A program made the position numbers and the translations under genes. The notes below the pieces were generated by a model. It made no database searches. It saw only the letters and a program-made list of their open reading frames with translations, and had not been told where the DNA came from. This document shows, in pieces, positions 8,221-17,080 of a DNA stretch of 64,000 bases. Positions within the stretch are counted from its first letter, which is position 1. Each line of letters begins with the position of its first letter. This DNA comes from Acidobacteriota bacterium (lineage in GTDB: Bacteria; Acidobacteriota; Vicinamibacteria; Fen-336), in the NCBI GenBank assembly GCA_011526565.1, contig WYBL01000145.1, positions 26,075 through 90,074 of the forward strand, in the 5' to 3' direction.

Positions 8221-9746
8221 TGGGCGCCTCGAACTACCTGCTCAGCCTGCTCCTGCTCCTGCCGCTCCTCGGCGCGGTCGTGATCGCGCTCGCGCCGCGC
8301 GCCAACGTCGGCCTCCAGAAGACGCTGGGGATGGCGTTCTCGCTCGCCACCTTCGCGCTGTCGCTGCTGCTGGTCACCGGTTTCGAGCCGGTCGCCGAGA
8401 TGCAGTTCGTCGAGCGCTACGACTGGATCCCCGCCTACGGCATCTCCTTCCACCTCGGCATCGACGGGCTGTCGCTGTGGCTCGTGATCCTGACCACCTT
8501 CCTGACCCCGGTGGCGCTGCTCGGTTCCTGGTCGTCGATCGAGCAGCGGGTCAAGGAGTTCAACGTCTTCATGCTGCTGCTGGAAGTCGGCATGCTGGGG
8601 GTGTTCTTCGCCCTCGACCTGTTCGTCTTCTACATCTTCTGGGAAGCGATGCTGATCCCGATGTACTTCCTGATCGGGATCTGGGGCCACGGCCGCCGCA
8701 TCTACGCCGCGGTCAAGTTCTTCCTCTACACGATGGCCGGCTCGGTGCTGATGCTGGTCGCGTTCCTGGTCCTCTACAAGGAGACCGGGGCGGTCGGCTT
8801 CGGCCTCGCCGAGCTGCTCAAGCGGCCGGTCGATCCCGGGCTGCAGTTCTGGCTGTTCCTGGCCTTCGCGCTGGCCTTCGCGATCAAGGTCCCGATGTTC
8901 CCGTTCCACACCTGGCTGCCCGACGCCCACGTCGAGGCGCCGACCGCGGGCTCGGTGATCCTGGCCGGCGTGCTGCTGAAGATGGGCGGCTACGGCTTCC
9001 TGCGCCTGGCGATGCCGCTGTTCCCGCAGGCCGCGCTGGAAATGGCGCCGTGGATCGCGCTGCTGGCGGTGATCGGCATCGTCTACGGCGCGCTCGTCTC
9101 CCTGGTCCAGCCCGACATGAAGAAGCTGGTGGCCTACTCGTCGGTCAGCCACCTCGGCTTCGTGATGCTGGGCGTGGCCGCCTTTTCGACCACGTCCGTG
9201 ACCGGCGCCGTGTACCAGATGCTGAACCACGGCATCTCGACCGGCGCGCTGTTCCTGATGGTCGGCATGCTCTACGACCGCCGCCACACCCGCGACATCG
9301 CCGAGTTCGGCGGCCTCAAGACCGTGATGCCGTGGTTCGCGGCGCTATTCCTGATGGTCGGGCTGTCGTCGATCGCGGTGCCCGGCTTCAACGGCTTCGT
9401 CGGCGAGTTCCTGATCCTGGTCGGCTCCTGGCGCGCCTTCCCGGGGATGGTGATCGCCGCCTCGCTGGGCGTGATCCTGGCCGCGGCATACGTGCTGTGG
9501 ATGATCCAGCGCGTGCTCTACGGCGAGGTCACCAACCCGAAGAACGAGAAGCTGCCCGACCTCAGCCCGCGCGAACTGGCCGTGTTGCTGCCGCTCGTGT
9601 TCCTCGCCGTGTACATGGGCATCTTCTCGCCCCAGTTCACCCGCACCATCGAACCCTCGGTGGCCGCCCTCGTCCGCGACGTGCGGTCGGCGGGCGCCCC
9701 GGCCCACAACGCCGCCGCGCTGCCTGCGGCCGCGGACGCGAGGTAG
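8220..9746 (+). CDS. nuoM: NADH-quinone oxidoreductase subunit M
   Basis: 508 residues, about fourteen membrane helices. FYIFWEAMLIPMYFLIGIWG holds the conserved channel Glu, KVPMFPFHTWLPDAHVEAPTAGSVILAGVLLKMGGYG the conserved Lys, and QPDMKKLVAYSSVSHLGFVMLG the second half-channel. These identify the middle antiporter-like subunit of complex I. The ATG at 8220 overlaps the nuoL stop by one base. The last 20 residues are Ala-rich and not conserved in the family. Confidence 0.95.
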   Translation: MGASNYLLSLLLLLPLLGAVVIALAPRANVGLQKTLGMAFSLATFALSLLLVTGFEPVAEMQFVERYDWIPAYGISFHLGIDGLSLWLVILTTFLTPVALLGSWSSIEQRVKEFNVFMLLLEVGMLGVFFALDLFVFYIFWEAMLIPMYFLIGIWGHGRRIYAAVKFFLYTMAGSVLMLVAFLVLYKETGAVGFGLAELLKRPVDPGLQFWLFLAFALAFAIKVPMFPFHTWLPDAHVEAPTAGSVILAGVLLKMGGYGFLRLAMPLFPQAALEMAPWIALLAVIGIVYGALVSLVQPDMKKLVAYSSVSHLGFVMLGVAAFSTTSVTGAVYQMLNHGISTGALFLMVGMLYDRRHTRDIAEFGGLKTVMPWFAALFLMVGLSSIAVPGFNGFVGEFLILVGSWRAFPGMVIAASLGVILAAAYVLWMIQRVLYGEVTNPKNEKLPDLSPRELAVLLPLVFLAVYMGIFSPQFTRTIEPSVAALVRDVRSAGAPAHNAAALPAAADAR

Positions 9747-9752
9747 CCGAAG

Positions 9753-11204
9753 ATGTTCGCCGTCGATCTCCGCCCGCTGCTGCCCGCGCTGATCGTCGCC
9801 ATCACCGCGCTGGTGGTGCTGCTGGCCCAGGCCTTCACCCCGAAGGGCAGCCGCTCGCCCTCGATGGGACTGACCGTGACCGGCCTCGCCGGCGCGTTGC
9901 TGCTGTCGCTGACCATGGCCGCCGACGCCCGCTACGGCCGCGGTGCCACGACCGGCGGCACCTACGTCGCCGACGACTTCGCGCTGTTCTTCCACGTGCT
10001 GCTGATCGGCCTGGCGCTGATGGCGACGCTGCTGTCGCCCGCCTACTACCGGGAGAACGGCGGCGAGCGCGGCGAGTTCTACACGCTGATGCTGTTCTCG
10101 CTGGTCGGCATGCTCGGCCTCGTCTCGACCACCGAGATGATCTCGATGTTCGTCGCGCTCGAGATCATGTCGGTCGCGCTCTATGCCCTGGCCGGCACCC
10201 GCCGCGACCAGATCGAGAGCCAGGAGTCCGCGCTCAAGTACTTCGTGACCGGGGCCTTCGCCTCCGCCTTCCTGCTTTTCGGCATGGCGCTGCTGTACGG
10301 GCTGGCGGGGTCCACCCAGCTCGCCCGCGTCGCCCGCGGCGTCGCCAGCGCCTCGCCCGAGCAGGTGCCGCTGGCCGTGCTCGGCTGTGGCCTGCTGATC
10401 GTCGGCTTCGGCTTCAAGGTGGCGAGTGTCCCGTTCCACATGTGGACACCGGACGTCTACGAGGGCGCCCCGACGACCGTGACGGCGCTGATGGCCGCGG
10501 GCGTCAAGGCCGCGGCGTTCGGAGCCTTCCTCCGCGTGTTCCCGGGGTCGCTGCCGGCGCTGCGCGAGGAGTGGGTGCCGGCGCTGGCCGCGCTGGCCGC
10601 GATCACGATGGTGATCGGCAACCTCGGCGCGCTGGCCCAGAGCAACCTCAAGCGCATGCTGGCCTTCTCCTCGGTCGCCCACGCCGGCTACCTGATGAGC
10701 GGCATGGTCGGCCAGTCGGAGGCGGCCGGCCAGGCGGTGCTGTTCTACCTGGTCGCCTACGGCGCCGTGAACATGGGCACGTTCGGCCTGCTGGCCTCGC
10801 TGTCGAAGGGCGGTCGCGAGCCGCTCTCGCTGCAGGACGTGGCCGGCCTCGGCGAGCGGCGGCCGGCGCTGGCCGCCGCGCTGACCGTGTTCCTGATCTC
10901 GCTGACCGGCGTGCCGATCTCGGCGGGCTTCGTCGGCAAGTTCTACCTGTTCGGCGCCGCGGTGAACGCCGGCTACACGAGCCTCGCCATCGTCGGCGTG
11001 CTGATGAGCGTCGTGTCCGCCTTCTACTACCTGCGGGTGGTGGTGGCGATGTACATGCGCGAGGGCGAAGGCGAAGACGCCTGGGCCGCGCCGGAGGCGT
11101 CGGCCCGGCTGTCGCTCCTGGTCGCGGTCGTGGTGACGCTCGGCCTCGGCGTGTGGCCGGCTCCCGTGCTCGACCTGGCCCGCGCCGCGGCCCTCGCGCT
11201 CTAG
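9753..11204 (+). CDS. nuoN: NADH-quinone oxidoreductase subunit N
   Basis: 483 residues, about fourteen membrane helices. EMISMFVALEIMSVALYALAG holds the conserved Glu, KVASVPFHMWTPDVYEGAPTTVTALMAAGVKAAAF the conserved Lys, and QSNLKRMLAFSSVAHAGY the third signature, all typical of NuoN/ND2. It is the last gene of this nuo block. It ends 21 bases from the end of a convergent gene and no strong terminator hairpin is visible between them. Confidence 0.95.
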   Translation: MFAVDLRPLLPALIVAITALVVLLAQAFTPKGSRSPSMGLTVTGLAGALLLSLTMAADARYGRGATTGGTYVADDFALFFHVLLIGLALMATLLSPAYYRENGGERGEFYTLMLFSLVGMLGLVSTTEMISMFVALEIMSVALYALAGTRRDQIESQESALKYFVTGAFASAFLLFGMALLYGLAGSTQLARVARGVASASPEQVPLAVLGCGLLIVGFGFKVASVPFHMWTPDVYEGAPTTVTALMAAGVKAAAFGAFLRVFPGSLPALREEWVPALAALAAITMVIGNLGALAQSNLKRMLAFSSVAHAGYLMSGMVGQSEAAGQAVLFYLVAYGAVNMGTFGLLASLSKGGREPLSLQDVAGLGERRPALAAALTVFLISLTGVPISAGFVGKFYLFGAAVNAGYTSLAIVGVLMSVVSAFYYLRVVVAMYMREGEGEDAWAAPEASARLSLLVAVVVTLGLGVWPAPVLDLARAAALAL

Positions 11205-11225
11205 AAGCCGGCCGTCCGCCCCGGT

Positions 11226-13682
11226 CTACTCGTGGCGCAGCGCCACGACGGGGTCGACGGCCGTCGCGCGGCGGGCCGGACCTGCGACCGCGGCGAGGGC
11301 TGCGACCACGAGCAGCGCCGTCGCGGCGACCAGCGTCATCGGATCGCCCGGCTCGATCCCGTGCAGCAGGCTGCCGAGCAACCGCCCCACCACGAACGAA
11401 CCGGCCACGCCCAGCGCGGCGCCGATCCCCACGGCCAGCAGTGACTGCCCCAGGACCAGCCTCGCGATGTCGACCCGGCTGGCGCCGACCGAGAGACGGA
11501 CGCCGATCTCCCGCGTGCGCCGGCCGACGGCGAGTGCCAGCACGCTGAAGATGCCCAGCGCCGCCAGCGCGGTCCCGAGCAGCGCCAGCACCGTGAACAT
11601 CTCGGCGTTCATGCGCTGCGTGTAGACGAAGCCGCGGACGATGTCCCGGTAGGTCACCACGTTCACGATGGCGAGGTGGGGCTCGAACTCCCGCAGCCAG
11701 CGCTGCAGCGCCGGCACCGCGGACGCGGGGTCGCCCTTCGCGGACACCACGAGGGCGCTTCCCGTCGGATACGGGTGCTGCGGGTAGGAGAAGTAGGCCG
11801 TGGGCTCGACGGCCCCGAAGTAGTCCCGGGTCCGGGTGTCGCGGACCACGCCGACGATCTCGAAGGCGCGCTCCCTGCCGTCGCCGGGGTCCGGCCACCA
11901 CACGCGCTGGCCGATCGCGCGGCCCTCGAAGTGCCGCCGGGAGAGCGTCTCGTTGACGATCGCCACGGCCGGCGCGTCGCGGCGGTCGCCGGGCAGGAAC
12001 GCCCGGCCCTGCGTCACGGGAATGCCGAGTGCCTCGAAGAAGCCCGGAACGACCATCGAGTACACGACCGTGACCGGCTCGGGGTGCCCCTGCAGGCGCA
12101 TCTGCGCCTCCGGATGGCCGGAGAGGAGCGGAAAGTCGACGACCGTGGCCGCGGACACCCACGGCTGCTCGCCGAGGCGGTCCGCCAGGTTCCGGAAGAA
12201 GCCCTCCCTCTCCGCAGGCTCGAGCGTGGTGCTGCTCGTGGAGACGTGGGTGACCAGCAGGCGCTGGTAGTCGAAGCCGGGATCGAGCCTCTGCACCGAG
12301 GCGAAGGTCTGCACGACGAGACCCGCGACGACCAGCAGCACCAGCGAGAGGCCGACCTGCGCCGCCACCAGCAGGTCGTTGGGGCCGGGCAGCCAGCGCC
12401 TGCGGTGCCCGCCGGCGGCGGCCAGGGTGCCGGCGTCGGACCTCAACGTGTCGACGAGGTCACGCCGGCCGGCGCGCAGGGCCGGCAGCAGCCCCGCCAC
12501 GAGCCCGGTCAGCAGCGAGATCGCGAGGGCGAAGGCGGCCACCTCCGGCCTCACGGAGATCTCGCGCGTCACGTTCTCGGCCCAGACGCCGGGGCGGGCG
12601 AAGTACGAGCCCAGGCGCGAGGCCAGCGGGCGCGCGGCGGCCAGCGCGAGCGCGCCGGCGAGCCCGGACAGGAGCAGGCTCTCGATCAGCACCTGCCGCA
12701 CGAGGCGACCCGGCGACGCGCCGAGCGCCGAGCGAACGGCCATGTCCCGCTGCCGCCCGCTCGCGAGAGCCAGGAGCAGGTTGGCCGCGTTCGCGCAGAC
12801 GAGGAGCAGCAGCACGGCGGCCGCGACGACCATCAGCCGCACCGTCGGCCCTTCCTCGAGCCGCGCGGAGGGGTCGATCCAGGTGGCGGCCTCGAGGTAG
12901 GCGCGCCGCGGCTCCCCGTTCTTCCGGGGATGGACGCGATCCAGCCCGCGAGCCGTCGTGGCGATCGCCGCGGCCGCAGCCGAGGCGCTTCCGCGGACCT
13001 GCGCGTAGACGTGGACCAGCGGCCGGTCCCGATCTTCCGACCAGGTGGCCCACCGCGTGTAACGGGCACCGAAGGGCGCGAACGGGATCCAGACGTCCGG
13101 GCGCACCGCCGAGGTGGTTCCCAGAAAGTCGGGCGCAGCCACGCCGACCACCGTGAAGGGCCTGAAGTTCAGGTAGACGGTCTGGCCGATCACCGACTCC
13201 CGTCCGCCGAAGCTGCGCAGCCACCAGGCATGGGACAGCACGGCGGCCGCCGGGGCGCCGGGCCGGTCGTCGGCTTCGGCGAGACCGCGACCGAGCCGCG
13301 TCTTCACGCCCAGCACGCGGAAGTAGCTGCCCGACACGGCCTCGAGGTAGGCCACCTCGGTCCTGTCCTCGAACCGCACGCTGGCCGCGTAGAACGGCTG
13401 CGTCGCGGCGAACCCGTCGAACGGCAGCTCGGCACCCGCGTAGTCGAGGTAGTCGGGGTACGACAGGTTGCGGTACGGCTCCTCCGCGCCGGCGTCGAAG
13501 ATCCGCACGAGGCCGTCGGCCTCGACGCCGGGGAAGGGCTGGCGGAACCCGTCCACGTAGGTGAAGGCCGCCACGCCCGCGGACAGGCCCACCGCCAGGA
13601 TGGCGACCGCGGCGAGCGCGGGCCCGGGCTGGCGGCGCAGGCCGCGCAGGGAATCTCGAAGCGCCTGGCCCGCTTCGCCCAT
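11226..13682 (-). CDS. MacB/FtsX-type permease of the acidobacterial duplicated orphan type (ADOP)
   Basis: 818 residues. Architecture: an N-terminal helix at about 21-42 followed by a large periplasmic MacB-core domain (about 50-260), helices near 285-305, 330-355 and 375-400, then a second copy of helix plus periplasmic domain from about 440 and three C-terminal helices (about 690-805) ending in the FtsX motif TREIGVRLSVGASRVDIARLVL. PGRLVRQVLIESLLLSGLAGALAL marks the first FtsX unit. No ATPase gene lies beside it, which is typical of ADOP permeases, a family strongly expanded in Acidobacteriota. The substrate is unknown; MacB relatives move peptides, lipoproteins or toxins across the envelope. 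Confidence 0.85.
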   Translation of the reverse strand: MGEAGQALRDSLRGLRRQPGPALAAVAILAVGLSAGVAAFTYVDGFRQPFPGVEADGLVRIFDAGAEEPYRNLSYPDYLDYAGAELPFDGFAATQPFYAASVRFEDRTEVAYLEAVSGSYFRVLGVKTRLGRGLAEADDRPGAPAAAVLSHAWWLRSFGGRESVIGQTVYLNFRPFTVVGVAAPDFLGTTSAVRPDVWIPFAPFGARYTRWATWSEDRDRPLVHVYAQVRGSASAAAAAIATTARGLDRVHPRKNGEPRRAYLEAATWIDPSARLEEGPTVRLMVVAAAVLLLLVCANAANLLLALASGRQRDMAVRSALGASPGRLVRQVLIESLLLSGLAGALALAAARPLASRLGSYFARPGVWAENVTREISVRPEVAAFALAISLLTGLVAGLLPALRAGRRDLVDTLRSDAGTLAAAGGHRRRWLPGPNDLLVAAQVGLSLVLLVVAGLVVQTFASVQRLDPGFDYQRLLVTHVSTSSTTLEPAEREGFFRNLADRLGEQPWVSAATVVDFPLLSGHPEAQMRLQGHPEPVTVVYSMVVPGFFEALGIPVTQGRAFLPGDRRDAPAVAIVNETLSRRHFEGRAIGQRVWWPDPGDGRERAFEIVGVVRDTRTRDYFGAVEPTAYFSYPQHPYPTGSALVVSAKGDPASAVPALQRWLREFEPHLAIVNVVTYRDIVRGFVYTQRMNAEMFTVLALLGTALAALGIFSVLALAVGRRTREIGVRLSVGASRVDIARLVLGQSLLAVGIGAALGVAGSFVVGRLLGSLLHGIEPGDPMTLVAATALLVVAALAAVAGPARRATAVDPVVALRHE

Positions 13683-13719
13683 GCGCCATTGTCTCCCGAC
13701 GTGCCGGCGGCGACGCTGC

Positions 13720-14610
13720 CTACAGGGCCGTCAGCACCACCACCGGGTCCACTGCGATGCCGTGGAGGTAGACGCCCCAGTGCAGGTGAGGCGTCCCCGC
13801 GATCCCGCTCTCGCCGGAGACGCCGACGACCGCCGCTGCCGCCAGCGTTTCTCCGGCGCGCACGTCGAGCCGCGCCAGGTGGCACAGCACCGAGACCAGG
13901 CCCTGGCCGTGGTCGATCACCGCCGTCAGGCCCGGCAGCGACAGCTCGCCCGCCAGCGTCACGACGCCGGCGCCCGGCGCACGCACGACGCTCCCCGGCG
14001 CGACGTCGTAGTCGATGCCGCGGTGCACCTCGCCGTAGTGGCCGTCGAAGCGCGGACCGATCGCGGGCTGGTCGACGTAGGCGAGCGCGGCGCCGAACCC
14101 CAGCGCGACAGGTGCCGCCACGGGCGCCAGCAGCGGCAGAACCTGGGCCGCCTTCGGGGCGGACTCGCGCACGGCCGCCAGCAGCCGGCGCCCGTCGCGC
14201 ACGGAGCCCTCGTCGGCGATGCGGGCCGCGACCTCGGGAGAGAGCAGGCGCGCCGCGCCGGCGGGCGACCCGGCGGCGATCGTCACCGACAGGGCCACCC
14301 GCTGCATCCCGCTGCGGGCGCGCACCTCGACGCCCAGCTTGTGCGTCCCGGGAAGGGTGTCGGCCGGGACCGGCACCAGGGCCCGCCCGCCGTGGAAGGG
14401 GGCTCGGCGCCCGTCGAGGATCGCCGACGCAGCCCCGCGGCGGAGGCCGCTCACCCGCACCACCAGCACGCCGCCGGGCCGGGCCCGGCTCACGTCGGCG
14501 CGCACCGAGGCGCGCCCGAACCGGCGCACGACCTCGTCGGCCGCGGCGGCCGGCAGCGCCCCGGCGAGAGCGCCGGGCACCAGCAGCCGCAGCCAGTCGC
14601 GCCGCTTCAC
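13720..14610 (-). CDS. Exported M23-family peptidase-like protein
   Basis: 296 residues with an N-terminal export signal (KRRDWLRLLVPGALAGALPAAAA). The C-terminal domain (about 195-290) is the lysostaphin-like M23 fold: GHYGEVHRGIDYDVAPGSVVRAPGAGVV contains the first zinc motif H-x3-D, and GTPHLHWGVYLHG the H-x-H motif; the intervening conserved His (CHLARLD) is present too. It is therefore likely a zinc endopeptidase acting on peptidoglycan cross-links. The start is GTG 14610, overlapping the selA stop (GTGA). It sits between selA and the permease in one minus-strand run, with no functional link evident. Confidence 0.85.
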   Translation of the reverse strand: MKRRDWLRLLVPGALAGALPAAAADEVVRRFGRASVRADVSRARPGGVLVVRVSGLRRGAASAILDGRRAPFHGGRALVPVPADTLPGTHKLGVEVRARSGMQRVALSVTIAAGSPAGAARLLSPEVAARIADEGSVRDGRRLLAAVRESAPKAAQVLPLLAPVAAPVALGFGAALAYVDQPAIGPRFDGHYGEVHRGIDYDVAPGSVVRAPGAGVVTLAGELSLPGLTAVIDHGQGLVSVLCHLARLDVRAGETLAAAAVVGVSGESGIAGTPHLHWGVYLHGIAVDPVVVLTAL

Positions 14611-15968
14611 GCGAGCGCCGCCAGCACCGCGTCGCGCAGCTCGTCCTCCTCGCCCGGCAGCACGGTCCGCAGGTCGAGCCACAGCGCGTCGTCGGCGACG
14701 CGCGCGACGACGGGCGGCGCTCCTGCGCGCAACCGGGCGGCCGCGGCGCCCGGGTCGGCGAGCTGCAGGTGCAGCGCGACGCCCGGCACCTCGACGTCGG
14801 GAGCGGCGCCGCCCCCGACGGCCGAGGCCGCGGGACGGACCTCGACGGCGAGGCCCGGCCGCGCGCCGCGCAGCGCGTCGGCGAACGCCCGCGCCCGCGC
14901 TTCGCCCGCCGCGGCCGGTTCGTCCAGCATGCGGCGGACGGGAACCTCGTCCAGCCGGCCGCGCTCGTGCAGGTCGAGCACGGCGTCGAGCGCCGCGATG
15001 CGCAACTTGTCGAGCCGCAGCGCGCGATAGAGCGGGTTCTTCCGCATCGGCGCCACGAACCGCACCGCGCCCACGATCAGCCCGGCCTGCGGGCCGCCGA
15101 GCAGCTTGTCGCCGCTCATCATCACGACATCGACGCCCGCGGCCAGGCTGCGCGCGGCGCAGGGCTCGCCGGAGAGCGCCCCGGCGGCGGGGTGGAGCAG
15201 CCCGCTGCCCTGGTCCTCCAGCAGCGGGACGCCGGCTTCGCGGGCGAGCGCGGCCAGGTCCCCGGGCTCGACGCTCTCGGTGAAGCCGGAGACGCGGAAG
15301 TTGGAAGGGTGGACCTTGAGGATCGCCGCGGTCTGCGGCGTCAGCGCGCGCCGGTAGTCGTCGAGCCGGGTGCGGTTGGTGGTGCCCACCTCGACGAGCC
15401 GCGCGCCGCTCCTGGTCATCACGTCCGGGATCCGGAACGAGCCGCCGATCTCGACCAGCTCGCCGCGGCTGACGATCACCTCGCGCCCGCTGGCCAGGGT
15501 GTCGAGGGCGAGCATCACGGCCGCCGCGCAGTTGTTGACCGTGGCCGCCGCCTCGACCCCGAGCAGGCGCGCCAGCCGCGCCTCGGAGTGGGTCTCGCGC
15601 TGTCCGCGCGCGCCGCTCGCGAGGTCGAACTCCAGGTTCGTGTAGCCGGCCGCGGCGAGGGCGACGCGCTCGGCCGCCGCCGCGGGCAGCGGCGCCCGTC
15701 CCAGGTTGGTGTGGACCACGACGCCGGTGGCGTTGATCACCCGCACGAGCGAAGGCGCGGCGCGCCGAGCCAGCACCTGCGCCACCTCGGCTTCGACGGA
15801 CTCGGGCTCCACCGCGCGCCCCGCCGCCAGGGCCGCCCGCGCGGCCTCCAGCCAGTCCCGCACCGCGCCGACGACCGCGGGCCGGCCGTGGGGCGTGGCC
15901 AGGGCCGCCAGCGCGGGACGGGCCAACAGGCGATCGACGGAGGGCAGGGCCCGGCGCGGGTCGCTCAT
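14607..15968 (-). CDS. selA: L-seryl-tRNA(Sec) selenium transferase
   Basis: 453 residues, normal for bacterial SelA. It converts Ser-tRNA(Sec) to selenocysteinyl-tRNA(Sec) using selenophosphate and pyridoxal phosphate. Markers in order: LPSVDRLL at the start, VINATGVVVHTNLGRAPL, YTNLEFDLASGARG, the NNCAAAVML stretch, SRGELVEIGGSFRIPDVM, LKVHPSNFRVSGF and SGDKLLGGPQAG, whose Lys near residue 288 binds PLP. ATG 15968 starts exactly at the conserved N-terminus; a longer upstream frame is not conserved. A TATAAA hexamer ends 10 bases before the start. selB, selC and selD are not in the window. Confidence 0.95.
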   Translation of the reverse strand: MSDPRRALPSVDRLLARPALAALATPHGRPAVVGAVRDWLEAARAALAAGRAVEPESVEAEVAQVLARRAAPSLVRVINATGVVVHTNLGRAPLPAAAAERVALAAAGYTNLEFDLASGARGQRETHSEARLARLLGVEAAATVNNCAAAVMLALDTLASGREVIVSRGELVEIGGSFRIPDVMTRSGARLVEVGTTNRTRLDDYRRALTPQTAAILKVHPSNFRVSGFTESVEPGDLAALAREAGVPLLEDQGSGLLHPAAGALSGEPCAARSLAAGVDVVMMSGDKLLGGPQAGLIVGAVRFVAPMRKNPLYRALRLDKLRIAALDAVLDLHERGRLDEVPVRRMLDEPAAAGEARARAFADALRGARPGLAVEVRPAASAVGGGAAPDVEVPGVALHLQLADPGAAAARLRAGAPPVVARVADDALWLDLRTVLPGEEDELRDAVLAALA

Positions 15969-16025
15969 CGCCGTCCACTTTATAACGGCCCGCGCCGGCT
16001 GGTATCCTCGCACCGGCCTGCCTGC
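15969..16025. promoter_or_regulatory. Divergent promoter between selA and the purH run
   Basis: A 57-base divergent gap. On the minus strand, TATAAA (15984-15979) lies 10 bases before the selA ATG. On the plus strand, TATCCT (16003-16008) lies 17 bases before the ATG of the next gene. Neither has a convincing -35 hexamer, and neither gene has a Shine-Dalgarno, so short-leader transcripts are likely. Inferred from sequence only. Confidence 0.45.
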
Positions 16026-16442
16026 ATGAACCGAGAGCGCGCGAAGACCTTCGCCGACCGCCTGCCCACGGTGGTGCCGCGCGAAGAAACGGACATCTCC
16101 CACCTCTCGGACGAGATGGCCGACCTCCTCTACCCCGGCCGCCGCCCGCGCCCGTTCCGGATGGGCGTGCGGTTCGAGGAGTTCGAGGGACCCGCGGGCG
16201 ACGAGGCCGCGGCGCTCGCGCGGCGCGGGGCGTACCGCGAGCGCCGCGAACACGGCCGTCTCGTCCACGAGACGGGTTTCGACGCCAGCGCGGCGGGCCA
16301 ACTGCGCCGGCTGTGGGAGCTGGTCGGCAACCGGCCCGGCACCGAGGCCCTGGTCGACGGCCGTCGCGTCCCGTACGCGAGCACGCTCTGGCTGCCGCTG
16401 TTCTTCGTGTTCGTCGGCGGCGACGCGGGCCCGGGGGCCTAG
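16026..16442 (+). CDS. Conserved-looking hypothetical protein, 138 aa
   Basis: Not recognised. 138 residues, soluble, rich in Arg and Glu. It opens with an acidic segment (EETDISHLSDEMADLLYPGRR) and ends in a hydrophobic stretch (STLWLPLFFVFVGGD), perhaps one buried strand or a weak membrane segment. It overlaps the next gene by one base and stands first in a four-gene run leading to purH. The start is the first ATG (16026), 17 bases after a -10-like hexamer. No domain or catalytic motif is evident. Confidence 0.55.
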   Translation: MNRERAKTFADRLPTVVPREETDISHLSDEMADLLYPGRRPRPFRMGVRFEEFEGPAGDEAAALARRGAYRERREHGRLVHETGFDASAAGQLRRLWELVGNRPGTEALVDGRRVPYASTLWLPLFFVFVGGDAGPGA

Positions 16443-17080
16443 TGGGCGAGCCGATCGAGGAGGATCTCGCCCGCCTGGAGAAGGCGCTGCGCCAGCTCCA
16501 GATCGACTGGGAGAAGTTCTTCGGCGGCGTCGAACGCCGGCCGCCCACCGACCAGCGATCCCGCGTCGAGGCGATGCTGCGCAAGTACGCCTCGGCGGAG
16601 ATCCGCAACTCGACGCTGCGCTTCCGCTACCAGGGCCTGCAGGCGCGCTACAACACGTTCAACGAGCTGTGGAACAAGAAGCTGCGCGCGCTGGAGGAGG
16701 GCCGGCCGATCTCGCCCCGCGCCGGCGCCCGCCCCGCGCCGCCTCCCGAGCCCGAGCCGTCTGCGCTGGAGGCCGCCGCCGCGGAAGCAGCGACAGCGGC
16801 CGAACGGGCCGAGGCGCGCGCCGCCCGGGCGGAGGCGGCCCGCGCGGTGCGCATCCAGGACCCGGGGCGCGACCGGGCGGCCGTCGAGAGCCTGTTCCAG
16901 GCCTTCCTCGAGGAGCGCCGCAAGACGGGCGAGTCGACGGCCGTGCGCTACGAGAGCTTCGAGAAGTTGATCTCGCAGCAGGCGCAGCGGCTCGCGTCCG
17001 AGCGTGGCGCGCAGGCGATCGACTTCCGGCTGGAGACGAAGGACGGCAAGGTCGCGCTGAAGGCGAAGGTGGTGGGATGA
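16442..17080 (+). CDS. Protein resembling the MXAN_5187 C-terminal domain family
   Basis: 212 residues, soluble. The N-terminal 80 residues contain LEKALRQLQIDWEKFFGGVER and NSTLRFRYQGLQARYNTFNELWNKKLRALEEGR, which recall the C-terminal domain named after Myxococcus MXAN_5187; its molecular role is unknown. A proline/alanine linker (about 85-105) and an Ala/Glu-rich coiled-coil region (about 105-140) follow, and a C-terminal helical domain with FQAFLEERRKTGESTAVRYESFEKLI, typical of proteins from myxobacteria and relatives. The start is GTG 16442 overlapping the previous stop. Family recognition is from memory and moderate. Confidence 0.6.
   Translation: MGEPIEEDLARLEKALRQLQIDWEKFFGGVERRPPTDQRSRVEAMLRKYASAEIRNSTLRFRYQGLQARYNTFNELWNKKLRALEEGRPISPRAGARPAPPPEPEPSALEAAAAEAATAAERAEARAARAEAARAVRIQDPGRDRAAVESLFQAFLEERRKTGESTAVRYESFEKLISQQAQRLASERGAQAIDFRLETKDGKVALKAKVVG

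Noticed and set aside
11205..11225. Terminator between nuoN and the permease gene
   Set aside because: Only 21 bases without a convincing stem.
11676..16025. Plus-strand open frame opposite the permease, peptidase and selA
   Set aside because: Only its last part (from 16026) is a plausible gene; the rest is antisense to three clear genes.
14607..16301. Longer selA start at 16301
   Set aside because: The extra 111 residues are antisense to the next gene and SelA homology starts at 15968.
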